64,000 nt of DNA from Bacillota bacterium (GTDB taxonomy: Bacteria; Bacillota; Clostridia; Peptostreptococcales; Anaerovoracaceae). The notes under the pieces were generated by a model that made no database searches, was not told the origin of the DNA, and saw only the letters and a list, made by a program, of their open reading frames with translations. Where the stretch lies: the NCBI GenBank assembly GCA_028724585.1, contig JAQYCQ010000038.1, forward strand, positions 46,954 through 110,953. Reading direction: 5' to 3'. Within the stretch, counting starts at the first letter, position 1. Every line of letters begins with the position of its first letter. A program made the translations under genes and the position numbers. This document shows, piece after piece, positions 26,343 through 34,779 of this stretch.

Positions 26343-26723
26343 ATGGCAGATGGCAATATAAAGACTAAAAGAGTATATGAAGAAGCGGAGGAAGCAGACG
26401 GTTACAGAGTACTGGTGGACAGGCTCTGGCCGCGCGGGATCAGCAAGGAGAAGGCTGAGCTGGACAGTTGGGTGAAAACGATAGCGCCGTCTAAGGAGCT
26501 GCGCCAGTGGTTCGGCCACAAGGAGGAGCGTTATCTGGATTTCCGCAGCCGCTATATAGAGGAACTGGACGCTAATCCAGACGCGGATGAGTTCGCGGAC
26601 CAGATCGCGGAACAGATCAGGACGGGTGATCAGGTGACTCTTCTGTACGGCGCGAAAAGCAAGACTTATAATAACGCAGTTGTCCTGCGCGAATGGCTTC
26701 AAAGCAGACTCACAGGCATATAG
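26343..26723 (+). CDS. DUF488 family protein
   Basis: 126-aa protein with the DUF488 signature VLVDRLWPRGISKEKAELDSW, APSKELRQWFGH and a C-terminal VTLLYGAKSKTYNNAVVL. The family (YeaO-like) is widespread and of uncertain function, sometimes linked to metal or stress responses. The first residues are charged and not conserved. An AGAAAG-type ribosome site precedes the ATG. It stands alone between the antiporter terminator and fba. Confidence 0.87.
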   Translation: MADGNIKTKRVYEEAEEADGYRVLVDRLWPRGISKEKAELDSWVKTIAPSKELRQWFGHKEERYLDFRSRYIEELDANPDADEFADQIAEQIRTGDQVTLLYGAKSKTYNNAVVLREWLQSRLTGI

Positions 26724-26737
26724 CCCGCATCGCCGCT

Positions 26738-26770
26738 CAGCGTAAGCAATGTCAGCGGAGCTGACGCCGG
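26738..26770. repeat. Dispersed hairpin, GTCAGC-GGA-GCTGAC type
   Basis: CGTAAGCAATGTCAGCGGAG context; perfect stem 26751-26765 with a GGA loop. The same CGTAAGCAATGTCAGCGGAG string recurs at 32104-32123 and, inverted with one change, at 48251-48270. Confidence 0.65.
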
Positions 26771-26789
26771 GCGGAATTTTTCCATTTAG

Positions 26790-26818
26790 TTTACATATCG
26801 CGCCGGAGGTAGTAAAAT
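26790..26818 (+). promoter_or_regulatory. Promoter for fba
   Basis: TTTACA (26790-26795), 17-base spacer, TAAAAT (26813-26818). Confidence 0.6.
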
Positions 26819-26862
26819 CATTGGAGTAAAAATGCTAACGGAAAATTAACAGGAGGTTTTTT

Positions 26863-27792
26863 ATGGCACTTGTTACAACTACAGAAATGTTCAAGAAAGC
26901 GCTCAACTCAGACTATGCGGTAGGCGCGTTCAATGTAAATAATATGGAGATAATTCAGGGAATCGTAGACGCCGCGATCGAAGAAAACGCCCCTCTGATC
27001 CTGCAGGTATCAGCAGGAGCGCGTAAATACGCCAGATCCATCTACCTCACAAAGCTGGTAGAAGCAGCAGTAGAAGACACAGGCCTCGACATAGCCCTTC
27101 ATCTGGATCACGGCGAAGACTTCGACATCTGCAAAAAGTGCGTAGACGACGGATTCACATCAGTAATGATCGACGGCTCAAAGCACCCGTTCGAGGAAAA
27201 CATTGCCATGACAAAGCAGGTCGTTGAATACGCCCACGACCACGGCGTAGTAGTAGAAGCCGAGCTGGGCAGACTGGCAGGCGTAGAGGACAACGTCAGC
27301 GTAGACGAGAGATCCGCTACATTTACAGACCCTCAGGAAGCTAAGGAATTCGTAGAGCGCACAGGCGTAGACTCCCTCGCTGTAGCAGTAGGAACAAGCC
27401 ACGGCGCGTATAAGTTCAAGGGCACTCCTTACCTCGACTTCGACAGACTCGAAGAGATCCACCAGCTCATCCCTGACATTCCTCTCGTTCTCCACGGAGC
27501 ATCGACTGTAATCCCTGAATTCGTAGACAAGTGCAATAAATACGGCGGCAATATCCCGGGCGCTCAGGGCGTTCCTGAGGATATGATCCAGGAGGCTGTT
27601 AAGCACGGCGTCTGCAAGGTAAATATCGACACAGACATCAGGCTGGCCATGACAGCAGAAGTAAGGAAGTTCCTGGTCGAGAATCCTGAGGTATTCGACC
27701 CTCGCAAATATCTCGGACCAGCAAGAGACGCTGTAAAGGGCATGGTATCCCACAAGATCAGAGACGTCCTCGGCGCAAGCAACAAGAGATAA
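26863..27792 (+). CDS. fba: Class II fructose-bisphosphate aldolase
   Basis: Zinc-dependent cleavage of fructose-1,6-bisphosphate into two triose phosphates in glycolysis and gluconeogenesis. The 309-aa TIM-barrel protein has the zinc histidines and catalytic Asp in ALHLDHGEDFD, GFTSVMIDGSKHPFEEN, VEAELGRLAG, VGTSHGAYKF, LVLHGAST and VCKVNIDTDIR. ACAGGAGG precedes the ATG. It has its own promoter and a shared bidirectional terminator. Class II type is typical for Firmicutes. Confidence 0.96.
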   Translation: MALVTTTEMFKKALNSDYAVGAFNVNNMEIIQGIVDAAIEENAPLILQVSAGARKYARSIYLTKLVEAAVEDTGLDIALHLDHGEDFDICKKCVDDGFTSVMIDGSKHPFEENIAMTKQVVEYAHDHGVVVEAELGRLAGVEDNVSVDERSATFTDPQEAKEFVERTGVDSLAVAVGTSHGAYKFKGTPYLDFDRLEEIHQLIPDIPLVLHGASTVIPEFVDKCNKYGGNIPGAQGVPEDMIQEAVKHGVCKVNIDTDIRLAMTAEVRKFLVENPEVFDPRKYLGPARDAVKGMVSHKIRDVLGASNKR

Positions 27793-27863
27793 TAAAAAGG
27801 AACGAACACGGCGCGCGCTCTGCGCGCGGACGCGGACAAGCCGCGGCAAACTGAATAAAAACT

Positions 27864-27898
27864 AAGGCTCTGGGCATCGAAAGCTCAGAGCCTTTTTT
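27864..27898. terminator. Bidirectional terminator between fba and the AEC transporter
   Basis: GGCTCTG (27866-27872) pairs with CAGAGCC (27886-27892), with T-runs after the stem on the plus strand and an A-run before it. The two genes converge here. Confidence 0.85.
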
Positions 27899-27917
27899 AC
27901 ATCAATCTTAAGATTTC

Positions 27918-28877
27918 CTATATGATCCCCAGCGTATCGCCTATCAGCATCATGAACGGTATCGAGAGCATAGAGACTACCGTGGAGAGCATTACCAGCT
28001 TTGTAGCGAAGCCGGCCGTGCGGCCGCCGCTCAGCATACTGAACATTACAGCCATGCTGGCTACAGGACAGCTGGCCTCAAGTAGAGTAGTGGACGCCGC
28101 CACATCCTCCAACTGGAAAGGGAGGAAGAAGAGGATAGCGACCGTGACCAGCGGCAGCGCGAAATTCCTCACGACAACGCCGGTCCAGGACCAGCCGTCA
28201 GTGATGAGCTCCCTGAAGTTTATGGTCGCCAGATTGGAGCCGATGATCAGCATGCTCAGGCCTGTGTTGAGGTCTGCCATGTATTTCAGGGTATTGCTCA
28301 CCATGCCCGGAAAAGGCACGTTGAACAGGAAGAGCAGGAAGCCCGCGACAGATGCCAGTATGTTAGGGTTGGATATGATCTTCTTCACAGTCTCGAACGG
28401 GCTTATAGCGGCATCGTTCTTCTTCTTGAACTGGGATATCCCGTGGGTCCAGACGAAGAGATTGAACAGCACCAGGTAAGGCACAGCGCAGAAGACTCCG
28501 GCTGGGCCGTTTATCGCCTGAGCCAGAGGGATACCCATAAAGCCTGAGTTGGTGTAGGCGCCGCTGAACCTGAGGATATCGCGCTTGTCCCCGTCCTTAC
28601 ATACCTTTTTGTTGAAGATCAGCATCGAGAGCAGTATGCTGGCGGCAAAGATCGCGCCCATGACTATGAACAGCTTACCCAGCAGGGCCAGCCGATCCGG
28701 CGTGAATTTCTGCTTGTGGAAAGCGTTGAGGATGACGCACGGCGATATGATGTAGAGCAGAACGCGAGTCATGTCATTTACAGTAGAGTCATGCAGGAAT
28801 CCGACTTTAACGCAGAGGAGCCCGAGCAGCATGAGCAGGAACATGATGACGACCTGCTGAAGAGTAAGAAAAAACAT
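27918..28877 (-). CDS. Auxin efflux carrier (AEC) family transporter
   Basis: 319-aa membrane protein with ten predicted helices in two five-helix halves. AEC features are the N-terminal MLLGLLCVKVGFL, SPCVILNAF and the AYTNSGFMGIPLAQAI segment, and in the second half LNTGLSMLIIGSNLA and SCPVASMAVMFS. Bacterial AEC proteins export or import small carboxylates such as malate. The start at 28877 has GGAAGG seven bases upstream; the in-frame ATGs at 28892 and 28910 lack such a site. Substrate unknown. Monocistronic, convergent with fba. Confidence 0.88.
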   Translation of the reverse strand: MFFLTLQQVVIMFLLMLLGLLCVKVGFLHDSTVNDMTRVLLYIISPCVILNAFHKQKFTPDRLALLGKLFIVMGAIFAASILLSMLIFNKKVCKDGDKRDILRFSGAYTNSGFMGIPLAQAINGPAGVFCAVPYLVLFNLFVWTHGISQFKKKNDAAISPFETVKKIISNPNILASVAGFLLFLFNVPFPGMVSNTLKYMADLNTGLSMLIIGSNLATINFRELITDGWSWTGVVVRNFALPLVTVAILFFLPFQLEDVAASTTLLEASCPVASMAVMFSMLSGGRTAGFATKLVMLSTVVSMLSIPFMMLIGDTLGII

Positions 28878-29208
28878 ATAAATACCTTCCATTTTGATTT
28901 CTAATATCAATAAACTTCTACATAATAATCTTGAAATAGATTGATTTCAACATGTATTTTCGGATTTTATTCTATGTTTGCAGACTTTTATGCAAATTAC
29001 TGGATATTGCAATGATGTCCAGCTTTCGAGAGCTCCGCTGCCGAGCGAATCGCCGCGTAACGCGTCATCCTGATGCAGCGTCGGCGGAGCCGTCGGGTAG
29101 TCGTAAACTGAATAATTGTCCAGTGTCATTACCGCGCCTTATTGCCACTAGGGCTTTAAACTGCTAAAATATTCTGTAAAAGAAACCGCTTTTTCAGGAG
29201 GTAAAAAC
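28878..29208. other. Intergenic region with repeat hairpins
   Basis: The first ~140 bases are AT-rich with nothing identified. 29028-29100 contains the repeat segment GCGTCATCCTGAT followed by GTCGGC-GGA-GCCGTC, nearly the same as 53908-53942. The rdgB ribosome site CAGGAGG lies at the right end. Confidence 0.5.
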
Positions 29209-29829
29209 ATGACAGATTCCGGAAAAGACGGCGCGCTGCTGGCCGCCGCCACAGGAAACGCGAATAAACTGCGCGAGATCGGGGAAATACTGGCCGAGTT
29301 CGGCATAAAAGTCATATCGAAAAAGGAAGCAGGCGCGGGAGATCTGGAGACAGAGGAGACCGGCTCTACTTTCGAAGAAAACTCACTGCTCAAAGCGGAG
29401 GACGTGATGAAAGCCGTCGGTATGGACGCCATAGCGGACGATTCAGGCCTGGTGGTCGACGCCCTGGACGGAGCGCCTGGCGTGTATTCGGCGAGATTCG
29501 CCGGGGAAAACGCTTCCGATGAGGAGAACAACGCCAAGCTACTCAGGATGATGGAAAAGGTCCCTGACGGAGAGAGGACGGCGCGCTTCGTGTGCGTGAT
29601 GACTCTCTGCAGGACGGACGGCAGCGTGATCAGGGCCAGAGGCGAGTGTCCGGGAAGGATACTCAGAGCTCCGCGCGGTGAAGGCGGCTTCGGCTATGAC
29701 CCGCTCTTCGTGCCTGACGGTTACGAGGAAAGCTTCGCCGAGCTCAGTGAAGAGCAGAAGAACGGCATAAGCCACAGGGCAAAGGCGCTGGCAGCGCTCA
29801 GAGAGAAGATCTCGAAAGAGGGACTATGA
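29209..29829 (+). CDS. rdgB: XTP/dITP diphosphatase (RdgB/HAM1 family)
   Basis: House-cleaning enzyme that hydrolyses deaminated purine nucleotides (ITP, dITP, XTP) to monophosphates. The 206-aa protein carries ATGNANKLREIGEIL, TFEENSLLKAED, ADDSGLVVDALDGAPGVYSA, GGFGYDPLFVPDG, SEEQKNGISHRAKAL, all in family order. CAGGAGG precedes the ATG. The 3' end overlaps the next gene by four bases (ATGA), so the pair is coupled. Confidence 0.95.
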   Translation: MTDSGKDGALLAAATGNANKLREIGEILAEFGIKVISKKEAGAGDLETEETGSTFEENSLLKAEDVMKAVGMDAIADDSGLVVDALDGAPGVYSARFAGENASDEENNAKLLRMMEKVPDGERTARFVCVMTLCRTDGSVIRARGECPGRILRAPRGEGGFGYDPLFVPDGYEESFAELSEEQKNGISHRAKALAALREKISKEGL

Positions 29830-30722
29830 AATTTTTCCGCAGAGGCATGAGGCGCGACATACCAGAGCATCTGAAGAACATGGGCACCGGCAGGAGGATC
29901 TTTACAGTCGGGATGAGAACCATCAGGCGGCTTCAGGATCCGTATTATCAGGGAACAGCGGCCGAGATAGGCTTTTATTTCCTCTTTACCATCGTTCCTG
30001 TAGTTACGCTGATGCTGCAGATGGTCTACCGTTTCAGCGCTGTAAGGGCGCTGTATATGCAGCTGATCGAAGCGACTAAGGGCAACTCAGTGATAAACTC
30101 GCTCCTGACCGCGCTCCAGAGCGCCCACACGGGAGGGATAAACCTGATCTTCATCATAGTGGCCCTGTGGTCGGCTTCAAAGTTGGAATTTTCCATGATA
30201 AGGATAGCCAACTACACATATATGTGCAGCGGTGAGAACGGCTTCCTGGGCTATTTCAAGGCCCGGGCCAGAGCTATACTGACTCTGGTCATACTGATAG
30301 TGACGATCATGAGCTGCATGCTGGTGCTGGTGTACGGCAACGTGGCTATAGGCCTGGCCAATGACGCTCTGGGCGACGCCTTCCACATCAGCTTCCATTT
30401 CATGTCGTCGATACTGAGGTGGCCTCTGGCCCTCTTTATCTTCTGGCTGGTAATAGCAGTAAACTATATGATGACGCCCAACGAGACCATATCCCTGAGG
30501 GAAACCATTCCCGGCAGCCTTTTCGCGGCAGCGGCGATACTCGTGGCTACCATCGCGTATTACATATATTTCGAATATTTCTCGCACCTCAACGTGGTGT
30601 ACGGCTCACTGGCCGCTATCATAGCCCTCATGGTCTGGTTCTACTGGCTGGGCTACATACTGGTCATCGGGATGCTGGTCAACGCCGTATGGTTCGGCAG
30701 AGGCGAGGAGCGATACTCGTAA
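29826..30722 (+). CDS. YihY/virulence factor BrkB family membrane protein
   Basis: 298-aa protein with six TM helices. Family features are AAEIGFYFLFTIVPVVTLMLQ in the first helix, LWSASKLEFSMIRIANYTY, LPGSLFAAAAILVAT-like (IPGSLFAAAAILVA) and VYGSLAAIIALMVWFYWLGY. Often mislabelled ribonuclease BN; the true role is unknown, possibly an envelope transporter. Overlaps rdgB by four bases. Confidence 0.9.
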   Translation: MKFFRRGMRRDIPEHLKNMGTGRRIFTVGMRTIRRLQDPYYQGTAAEIGFYFLFTIVPVVTLMLQMVYRFSAVRALYMQLIEATKGNSVINSLLTALQSAHTGGINLIFIIVALWSASKLEFSMIRIANYTYMCSGENGFLGYFKARARAILTLVILIVTIMSCMLVLVYGNVAIGLANDALGDAFHISFHFMSSILRWPLALFIFWLVIAVNYMMTPNETISLRETIPGSLFAAAAILVATIAYYIYFEYFSHLNVVYGSLAAIIALMVWFYWLGYILVIGMLVNAVWFGRGEERYS

Positions 30723-30786
30723 ATCCCGCAGCAATCATTCTGCGAGTATATATAAAAAGCATTTAAAGTTATTCAGGAGGGGGAAA

Positions 30787-31983
30787 ATGCTTTCAGAAAG
30801 AATACAGAATATGGTTCCGTCAGGAACCCTGGAGATCAACGCTCGTGTATTCGAGCTCAGAGAAGCCGGTACCGAGATCATAAACTTAAGCGTAGGCGAG
30901 CCGGACTTCAACACGCCTGACTCAGCCAAGATAGGCGGCATCAAAGCCATCATAGAGAACAAGACCAGATACGACAAGGCACCCGGCCTCATGGAGCTCC
31001 GCGAAGCCATATGCGCCAAGCTGAGCAAAGAGAACGGCGTGGAATATACGCCGGACCAGATCATCGTAACGAACGGCGCCAAGCAGTGTATCACAAACGC
31101 CTGCCTGGCTCTGCTGAATCCAGGAGACGAAGTGCTCATCCCGGCTCCTTACTGGGTAAGCTATCCTGAGATCGTGAAGATCTGCGGAGGAAAGCCGGTA
31201 TTTGTCGAGACTAAGCGCGAGAATGACTTTAAGCTTACGGGCGCTGACATAGAGCAGTACGCTACAGAAAAGACTAAGATGATAATCCTCTGCAACCCTT
31301 CGAACCCTCTGGGTACAGTGCATACGCGCGAGGAACTGCAGGGAATAGCTGACGTCTGTGTGCCGCGCGGCATATACATGATGTCGGACGAAGTCTACGA
31401 AAGAATCTGCTTCGCTGACGAGTTCGTCTCAATGGCGGCTATTCCTGAAGCAAAGGACATGACCATCCTGATAAACGGCCTCTCCAAGTCTATCCCGATG
31501 ACCGGCTGGAGAATTGGCTACACAGCTGCGACAAAGGAGATCGCCAAGGCTATGGGATCTCTCCAGGGCCACATCACGTCACATCCGTCCATGCCGTCAC
31601 AGTGGGCCGGAGTTGACGGGCTCAACAAGTGCTCTGAATATACCGAATGGATGGTGACCCAGTACAAGGCCCGCATGGAAGCCGCAGTGGATTTCCTGAG
31701 AAGAGAGCTGCCTGAGGTACCGTTCATAGAGCCTAAGGGCGCCTTTTATCTCTTCCTTGATATCTCCTGCGTAGAGAAAGCTGTAAGGGCACTTCCGGGC
31801 GCGACCGACGAATATTCCAAGGATTTCACGCTCAAGCTCCTGAACGACAAGCACGTTGCCGTAGCGCCGGGCTCGGCCTTCGGAATGGATGGCTTCATCA
31901 GGATCGCCTACGCGTCAGATATAGACAGCATAATGGAAGGGCTTAAGCGCATCAGGGACCTGGTAAAGGAATTAGAAAAATAG
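30787..31983 (+). CDS. aspB: Aspartate-type aminotransferase (AspB-like, class I PLP)
   Basis: 398-aa fold-type I aminotransferase of the Firmicute AspB group. Visible features are INLSVGEPDFNTPDSAK, YDKAPGLMELREAI, TNGAKQCITNACLALLNPGD, PAPYWVSYPEI, CNPSNPLGTVHT, SDEVYERI and the PLP lysine in NGLSKSIPMTGWRIGY. The C-terminal Arg for the substrate carboxylate is in GFIRIAYA. It transfers amino groups between aspartate (or another amino acid) and 2-oxoglutarate. GGAGGGGG precedes the ATG. It sits 64 bases after yihY and ends at the terminator 32019-32059. Confidence 0.88.
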   Translation: MLSERIQNMVPSGTLEINARVFELREAGTEIINLSVGEPDFNTPDSAKIGGIKAIIENKTRYDKAPGLMELREAICAKLSKENGVEYTPDQIIVTNGAKQCITNACLALLNPGDEVLIPAPYWVSYPEIVKICGGKPVFVETKRENDFKLTGADIEQYATEKTKMIILCNPSNPLGTVHTREELQGIADVCVPRGIYMMSDEVYERICFADEFVSMAAIPEAKDMTILINGLSKSIPMTGWRIGYTAATKEIAKAMGSLQGHITSHPSMPSQWAGVDGLNKCSEYTEWMVTQYKARMEAAVDFLRRELPEVPFIEPKGAFYLFLDISCVEKAVRALPGATDEYSKDFTLKLLNDKHVAVAPGSAFGMDGFIRIAYASDIDSIMEGLKRIRDLVKELEK

Positions 31984-32018
31984 CAGAGGGCTTTTGCAGT
32001 CATAAAGCGAGAAAGCGA

Positions 32019-32059
32019 GCAGCTGTCCGTACCCGCGCGGGAACGGACGGCTGCTTTTT
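32019..32059 (+). terminator. Terminator after aspB-like gene
   Basis: GCAGCTGTCCGT (32019-32030) pairs with ACGGACGGCTGC (32043-32054), then TTTTT. Confidence 0.9.
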
Positions 32060-32063
32060 ATTT

Positions 32064-32130
32064 ACGAGCGCTCACGCGCACAAGCCGCTGACGCGGGAAT
32101 CGGCGTAAGCAATGTCAGCGGAGCTGTCGT
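32064..32130. repeat. Dispersed intergenic repeat segment
   Basis: TACGAGCGCTCACGCGCACAA is shared with 19658, and GTAAGCAATGTCAGCGGAGCTG with the GGA-loop hairpin is shared with 26742. It lies between the two convergent terminators. Confidence 0.6.
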
Positions 32131-32138
32131 AAGGGCGC

Positions 32139-32169
32139 AAAAAACGGGGTACCGCAAACGCGGCGCCCC
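32139..32169 (-). terminator. Terminator after serA (minus strand)
   Basis: On the minus strand GGGG-C-GCCGC loops through GTTT to GCGGT-A-CCCC and is followed by G and six Ts. Confidence 0.75.
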
Positions 32170-32200
32170 GGTGGATCTATATATTAAAATGTATAAGCCC

Positions 32201-33364
32201 TTAAGCCTTGATGACCCTTACACGGATCATGTCGTCGATCTTCCTGAGCTCCTCGACAGTCTCGTCAGTGATCTTGGAATCCAGATCGATCAGAGTGTAA
32301 GCGAAGCCCTCGCGGGATCTGTTGGTGAGGTCCCTGATGTTGTGAGCAGTGATAGTAGCAGTGATCTGGCCGATCATGTTAGGCACATTCCTGTGGATGC
32401 AGGCGATACGGCTTGCGGCAGCGCATACGCCCATGTCTACAGCCGGCAGGTTCACAGAATTCTTGATGTTGCCGTTTTCGACATAGTCCATCAGCTCATG
32501 TACGGCCATCTCGGCGCAGTTGTCCTCAGCGTCGTCAGTGGAAGCGCCCATGTGCGGAGTCACGATAGTGTTAGGAAGAGTGAGCACCTCCTCGTTAGGG
32601 AAGTCAGTCACATATTTGCGGACAGTACCGTACTCCAGAGCCTTCTTGACTGCAGTGAAATCAACGATAGAAGCTCTCGCGTAATTGAGGAGCACCAGAC
32701 CCGGCTTTACAGCGTTGAACACGTCGGCGTTTATCATGCCGTTTGTCTCGTCGTTGGCGTGTACGTGAACAGTGAGGTAGTCGAGCTCAGGGAGCATATC
32801 TTCAATGTTCTCTACGATCCTGATACTGTTGTCCAGATGGAGAGCGCTCTTGACCGAAAGGTAAGCGTCGTAGCCGATGACCTTCATACCGAGAGCGGCA
32901 GCCGCGTTAGCCACAGGAACTCCGATACCGCCGAGGCCGATGACTCCGAGAGTCTTGCCCTTGAGCTCGTTGCCTTTGAACTGGCTCTTGCCCTTCTCGA
33001 CCTGCTTTGCTACAGTGAGCTCGCCAGCCTTGAGGTCCCTGGCCCAGTCGGAAGCGGCTACGAAGTTTCTGGAAGCGGCGATCATGCCGCCGATTACCAG
33101 CTCTTTTACCGCGTTGGCGTTGGCTCCAGGTGTGTTGAAAACAGCGATGCCGTTCTCAGCGCATTTCTTGATAGGGATGTTGTTTACGCCGACTCCGGCT
33201 CTGGCTATGCAGAGCAGCTTGTCGGAGAAATCCATCTCCTTCATGTTCTGGCTTCTTACGATGATGCCGTCGGCTTCGTCTGTCCTGTCGATGATCTTGT
33301 AGTCGTCAGTCAGCTTGCCTAAGCCGTAAGGTGAAATTTTATTGAGTGTAGCGATATTATACAT
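32201..33364 (-). CDS. serA: D-3-phosphoglycerate dehydrogenase
   Basis: First step of serine synthesis: NAD-dependent oxidation of 3-phosphoglycerate. The 387-aa protein has the catalytic Arg region IARAGVGVNNIP, nucleotide-binding GVIGLGGIGVPVANAA, and the Asp/Glu-His relay region including NTIVTPHMGASTDDA. The C-terminal ~70 residues form an ACT domain (HRNVPNMIGQITATITAHNI, DLDSKITDETVEELRKIDD) for serine feedback. This is the short bacterial type lacking the extra ASB domain. It lies 30 bases after serC in the same orientation, forming serCA. Confidence 0.95.
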   Translation of the reverse strand: MYNIATLNKISPYGLGKLTDDYKIIDRTDEADGIIVRSQNMKEMDFSDKLLCIARAGVGVNNIPIKKCAENGIAVFNTPGANANAVKELVIGGMIAASRNFVAASDWARDLKAGELTVAKQVEKGKSQFKGNELKGKTLGVIGLGGIGVPVANAAAALGMKVIGYDAYLSVKSALHLDNSIRIVENIEDMLPELDYLTVHVHANDETNGMINADVFNAVKPGLVLLNYARASIVDFTAVKKALEYGTVRKYVTDFPNEEVLTLPNTIVTPHMGASTDDAEDNCAEMAVHELMDYVENGNIKNSVNLPAVDMGVCAAASRIACIHRNVPNMIGQITATITAHNIRDLTNRSREGFAYTLIDLDSKITDETVEELRKIDDMIRVRVIKA

Positions 33365-33394
33365 GTTTAAGGAACTCTCTTCTTTCTAAAAAAT

Positions 33395-34477
33395 CTATTT
33401 GTTTTCCATTTCGAACTTCTTCATGAAGCTGATGAGAGCGTCTATGCCTTCGTCAGGCATAGCGTTGTAGATGCTGGCGCGCAGGCCGCCTACGGATCTG
33501 TGGCCCTTGATGTTTACGATGCCGTTTTCTTTAGCTTCAGCGACGAACCTGGCGTCGAGGTCCTTGTCGCCGGTTACGAATACAGCGTTCATCCTGGAAC
33601 GGTCCTCAGGGACTACAGGGCAGCTGAAGAGGCTGCTGTTGTCAATGGCGTCGTAGAGCTTCTCAGCCTGCTCGATATTGTGCTGCTCTATGCCCTTTAC
33701 GCCGCCCTGCTTTTTTATCCACTTGAAAGTGAGGCCGGCCATGTAGATGGCGTAGCAAGGAGGAGTATTGTACATAGAACCCTTCTTAGCGTGAGTGTTG
33801 TAGTCCAGGTAGATCGGAGTGTTCTCAGGAGCGAAGCCGAGCAGGTCGTCGCGGACGATGACGATAGTCACGCCGGCAGGGCCTACGTTCTTCTGCGCTC
33901 CGGCGTAGATAAGACCGAAGTCCTCGACATTGTAAGTCTCTGAAAGGAAGTTGGAAGACTGGTCAGCGGCCAGGAGGATGTCCCCTGTATCAGGGATGTA
34001 GTTGTACCTGGTTCCGTAGATAGTGTTGTTTGTAGTGATATATACGTAGTCAGCGTCCGGGCGGAAGGCGTCTTTGCCGACCTTAGGCACATAAGTGAAA
34101 TTCTTGTCCTCTGAGGATGCGGCAGCGACGACATCGCCGAACTTCTGGGCTTCCTGGTAAGCCTTGTTAGCCCAGTTTCCGGTAACGATGTAATCAGCCT
34201 TCTTAGTGTTTCTCAGCAGATTGATAGGTACCATAGAGAACTGGAGAGTTCCGCCGCCCTGAAGGAACAGGACTTTGTAATTGTCAGGAATCTGCATGAG
34301 ATCCCTGAGATCGCTCTCGGCAGCGTCTATGATGTTCTGGAAATCCTGTGAGCGGTGGCTCATTTCCATTACAGACATTCCACAACCCTTGTAGTTAAGC
34401 ATATCCGCGGCAGCTTCTTCGAGTACCTCTACAGGTAATGTCGAAGGACCCGCAGAGAAATTATATACTCTATCCAT
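33395..34477 (-). CDS. serC: Phosphoserine aminotransferase
   Basis: Second step of serine synthesis, converting 3-phosphohydroxypyruvate and glutamate to phosphoserine; SerC can also act in pyridoxine synthesis. The 360-aa enzyme opens MDRVYNFSAGPSTLPVEVLE, typical of SerC. It also has GCGMSVMEMSHRSQDF, FLQGGGTLQFSMVP, the PLP lysine in IYAGAQKNVGPAG, and MVEASIYNA-like GLRASIYNAMP near the C-terminus. The start at 34477 has AGGAGG eight to nine bases upstream; an in-frame start at 34585 adds non-conserved sequence. Confidence 0.95.
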   Translation of the reverse strand: MDRVYNFSAGPSTLPVEVLEEAAADMLNYKGCGMSVMEMSHRSQDFQNIIDAAESDLRDLMQIPDNYKVLFLQGGGTLQFSMVPINLLRNTKKADYIVTGNWANKAYQEAQKFGDVVAAASSEDKNFTYVPKVGKDAFRPDADYVYITTNNTIYGTRYNYIPDTGDILLAADQSSNFLSETYNVEDFGLIYAGAQKNVGPAGVTIVIVRDDLLGFAPENTPIYLDYNTHAKKGSMYNTPPCYAIYMAGLTFKWIKKQGGVKGIEQHNIEQAEKLYDAIDNSSLFSCPVVPEDRSRMNAVFVTGDKDLDARFVAEAKENGIVNIKGHRSVGGLRASIYNAMPDEGIDALISFMKKFEMENK

Positions 34478-34556
34478 AGATACTTGTCCTCCTGAACAGT
34501 GTCCTACATTAAATTCAGACGCTGTTAATTTAATAACATTATAAAAATATGGATAC

Positions 34557-34585
34557 ATTATACGCTTTTGCGCAGTGAATAGCAA
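34557..34585 (-). promoter_or_regulatory. Promoter for serCA
   Basis: On the minus strand: TTGCTA (34585-34580), 17-base spacer, TATAAT (34562-34557). Confidence 0.65.
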
Positions 34586-34699
34586 TGAAAAGCCTTCTAT
34601 TAATGGGACTTAAAATTGGACTTTAACGAATTTTTCACCCGGCGCCCGCTCGCGCGGGCAGAGTGCCTCCGGCAGACATTAAAATTAAGAAACTAAAAA

Positions 34700-34727
34700 T
34701 GGACTTATCAAACCGGGGTGCTATAAT
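34700..34727 (+). promoter_or_regulatory. Promoter for the D,D-carboxypeptidase gene
   Basis: TGGACT (34700-34705), 16-base spacer, TATAAT (34722-34727). Confidence 0.55.
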
Positions 34728-34779
34728 CAAATCTATAACTTGATTTTGGGAAAGAGATAAGATCATAGAAGGGGGAAAT

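Larger units (their letters stand above)
34478..34779. other. Divergent intergenic region between serC and the D,D-carboxypeptidase
   Basis: Holds the divergent serC and carboxypeptidase promoters and, at 34640-34672, a GC-rich inverted segment around CGCTCGCGCG. No T-box or riboswitch consensus was recognised in the ~73-base serC leader. Confidence 0.45.

Noticed and set aside
32171..33322. A 383-aa plus-strand frame opposite serA
   Set aside because: serA on the minus strand has complete catalytic, NAD and ACT motifs. The plus frame shows none and is a shadow.
34478..34560. A serine T-box or riboswitch in the serC leader
   Set aside because: The leader is only about 73 bases, with no T-box sequence, specifier stem or terminator.
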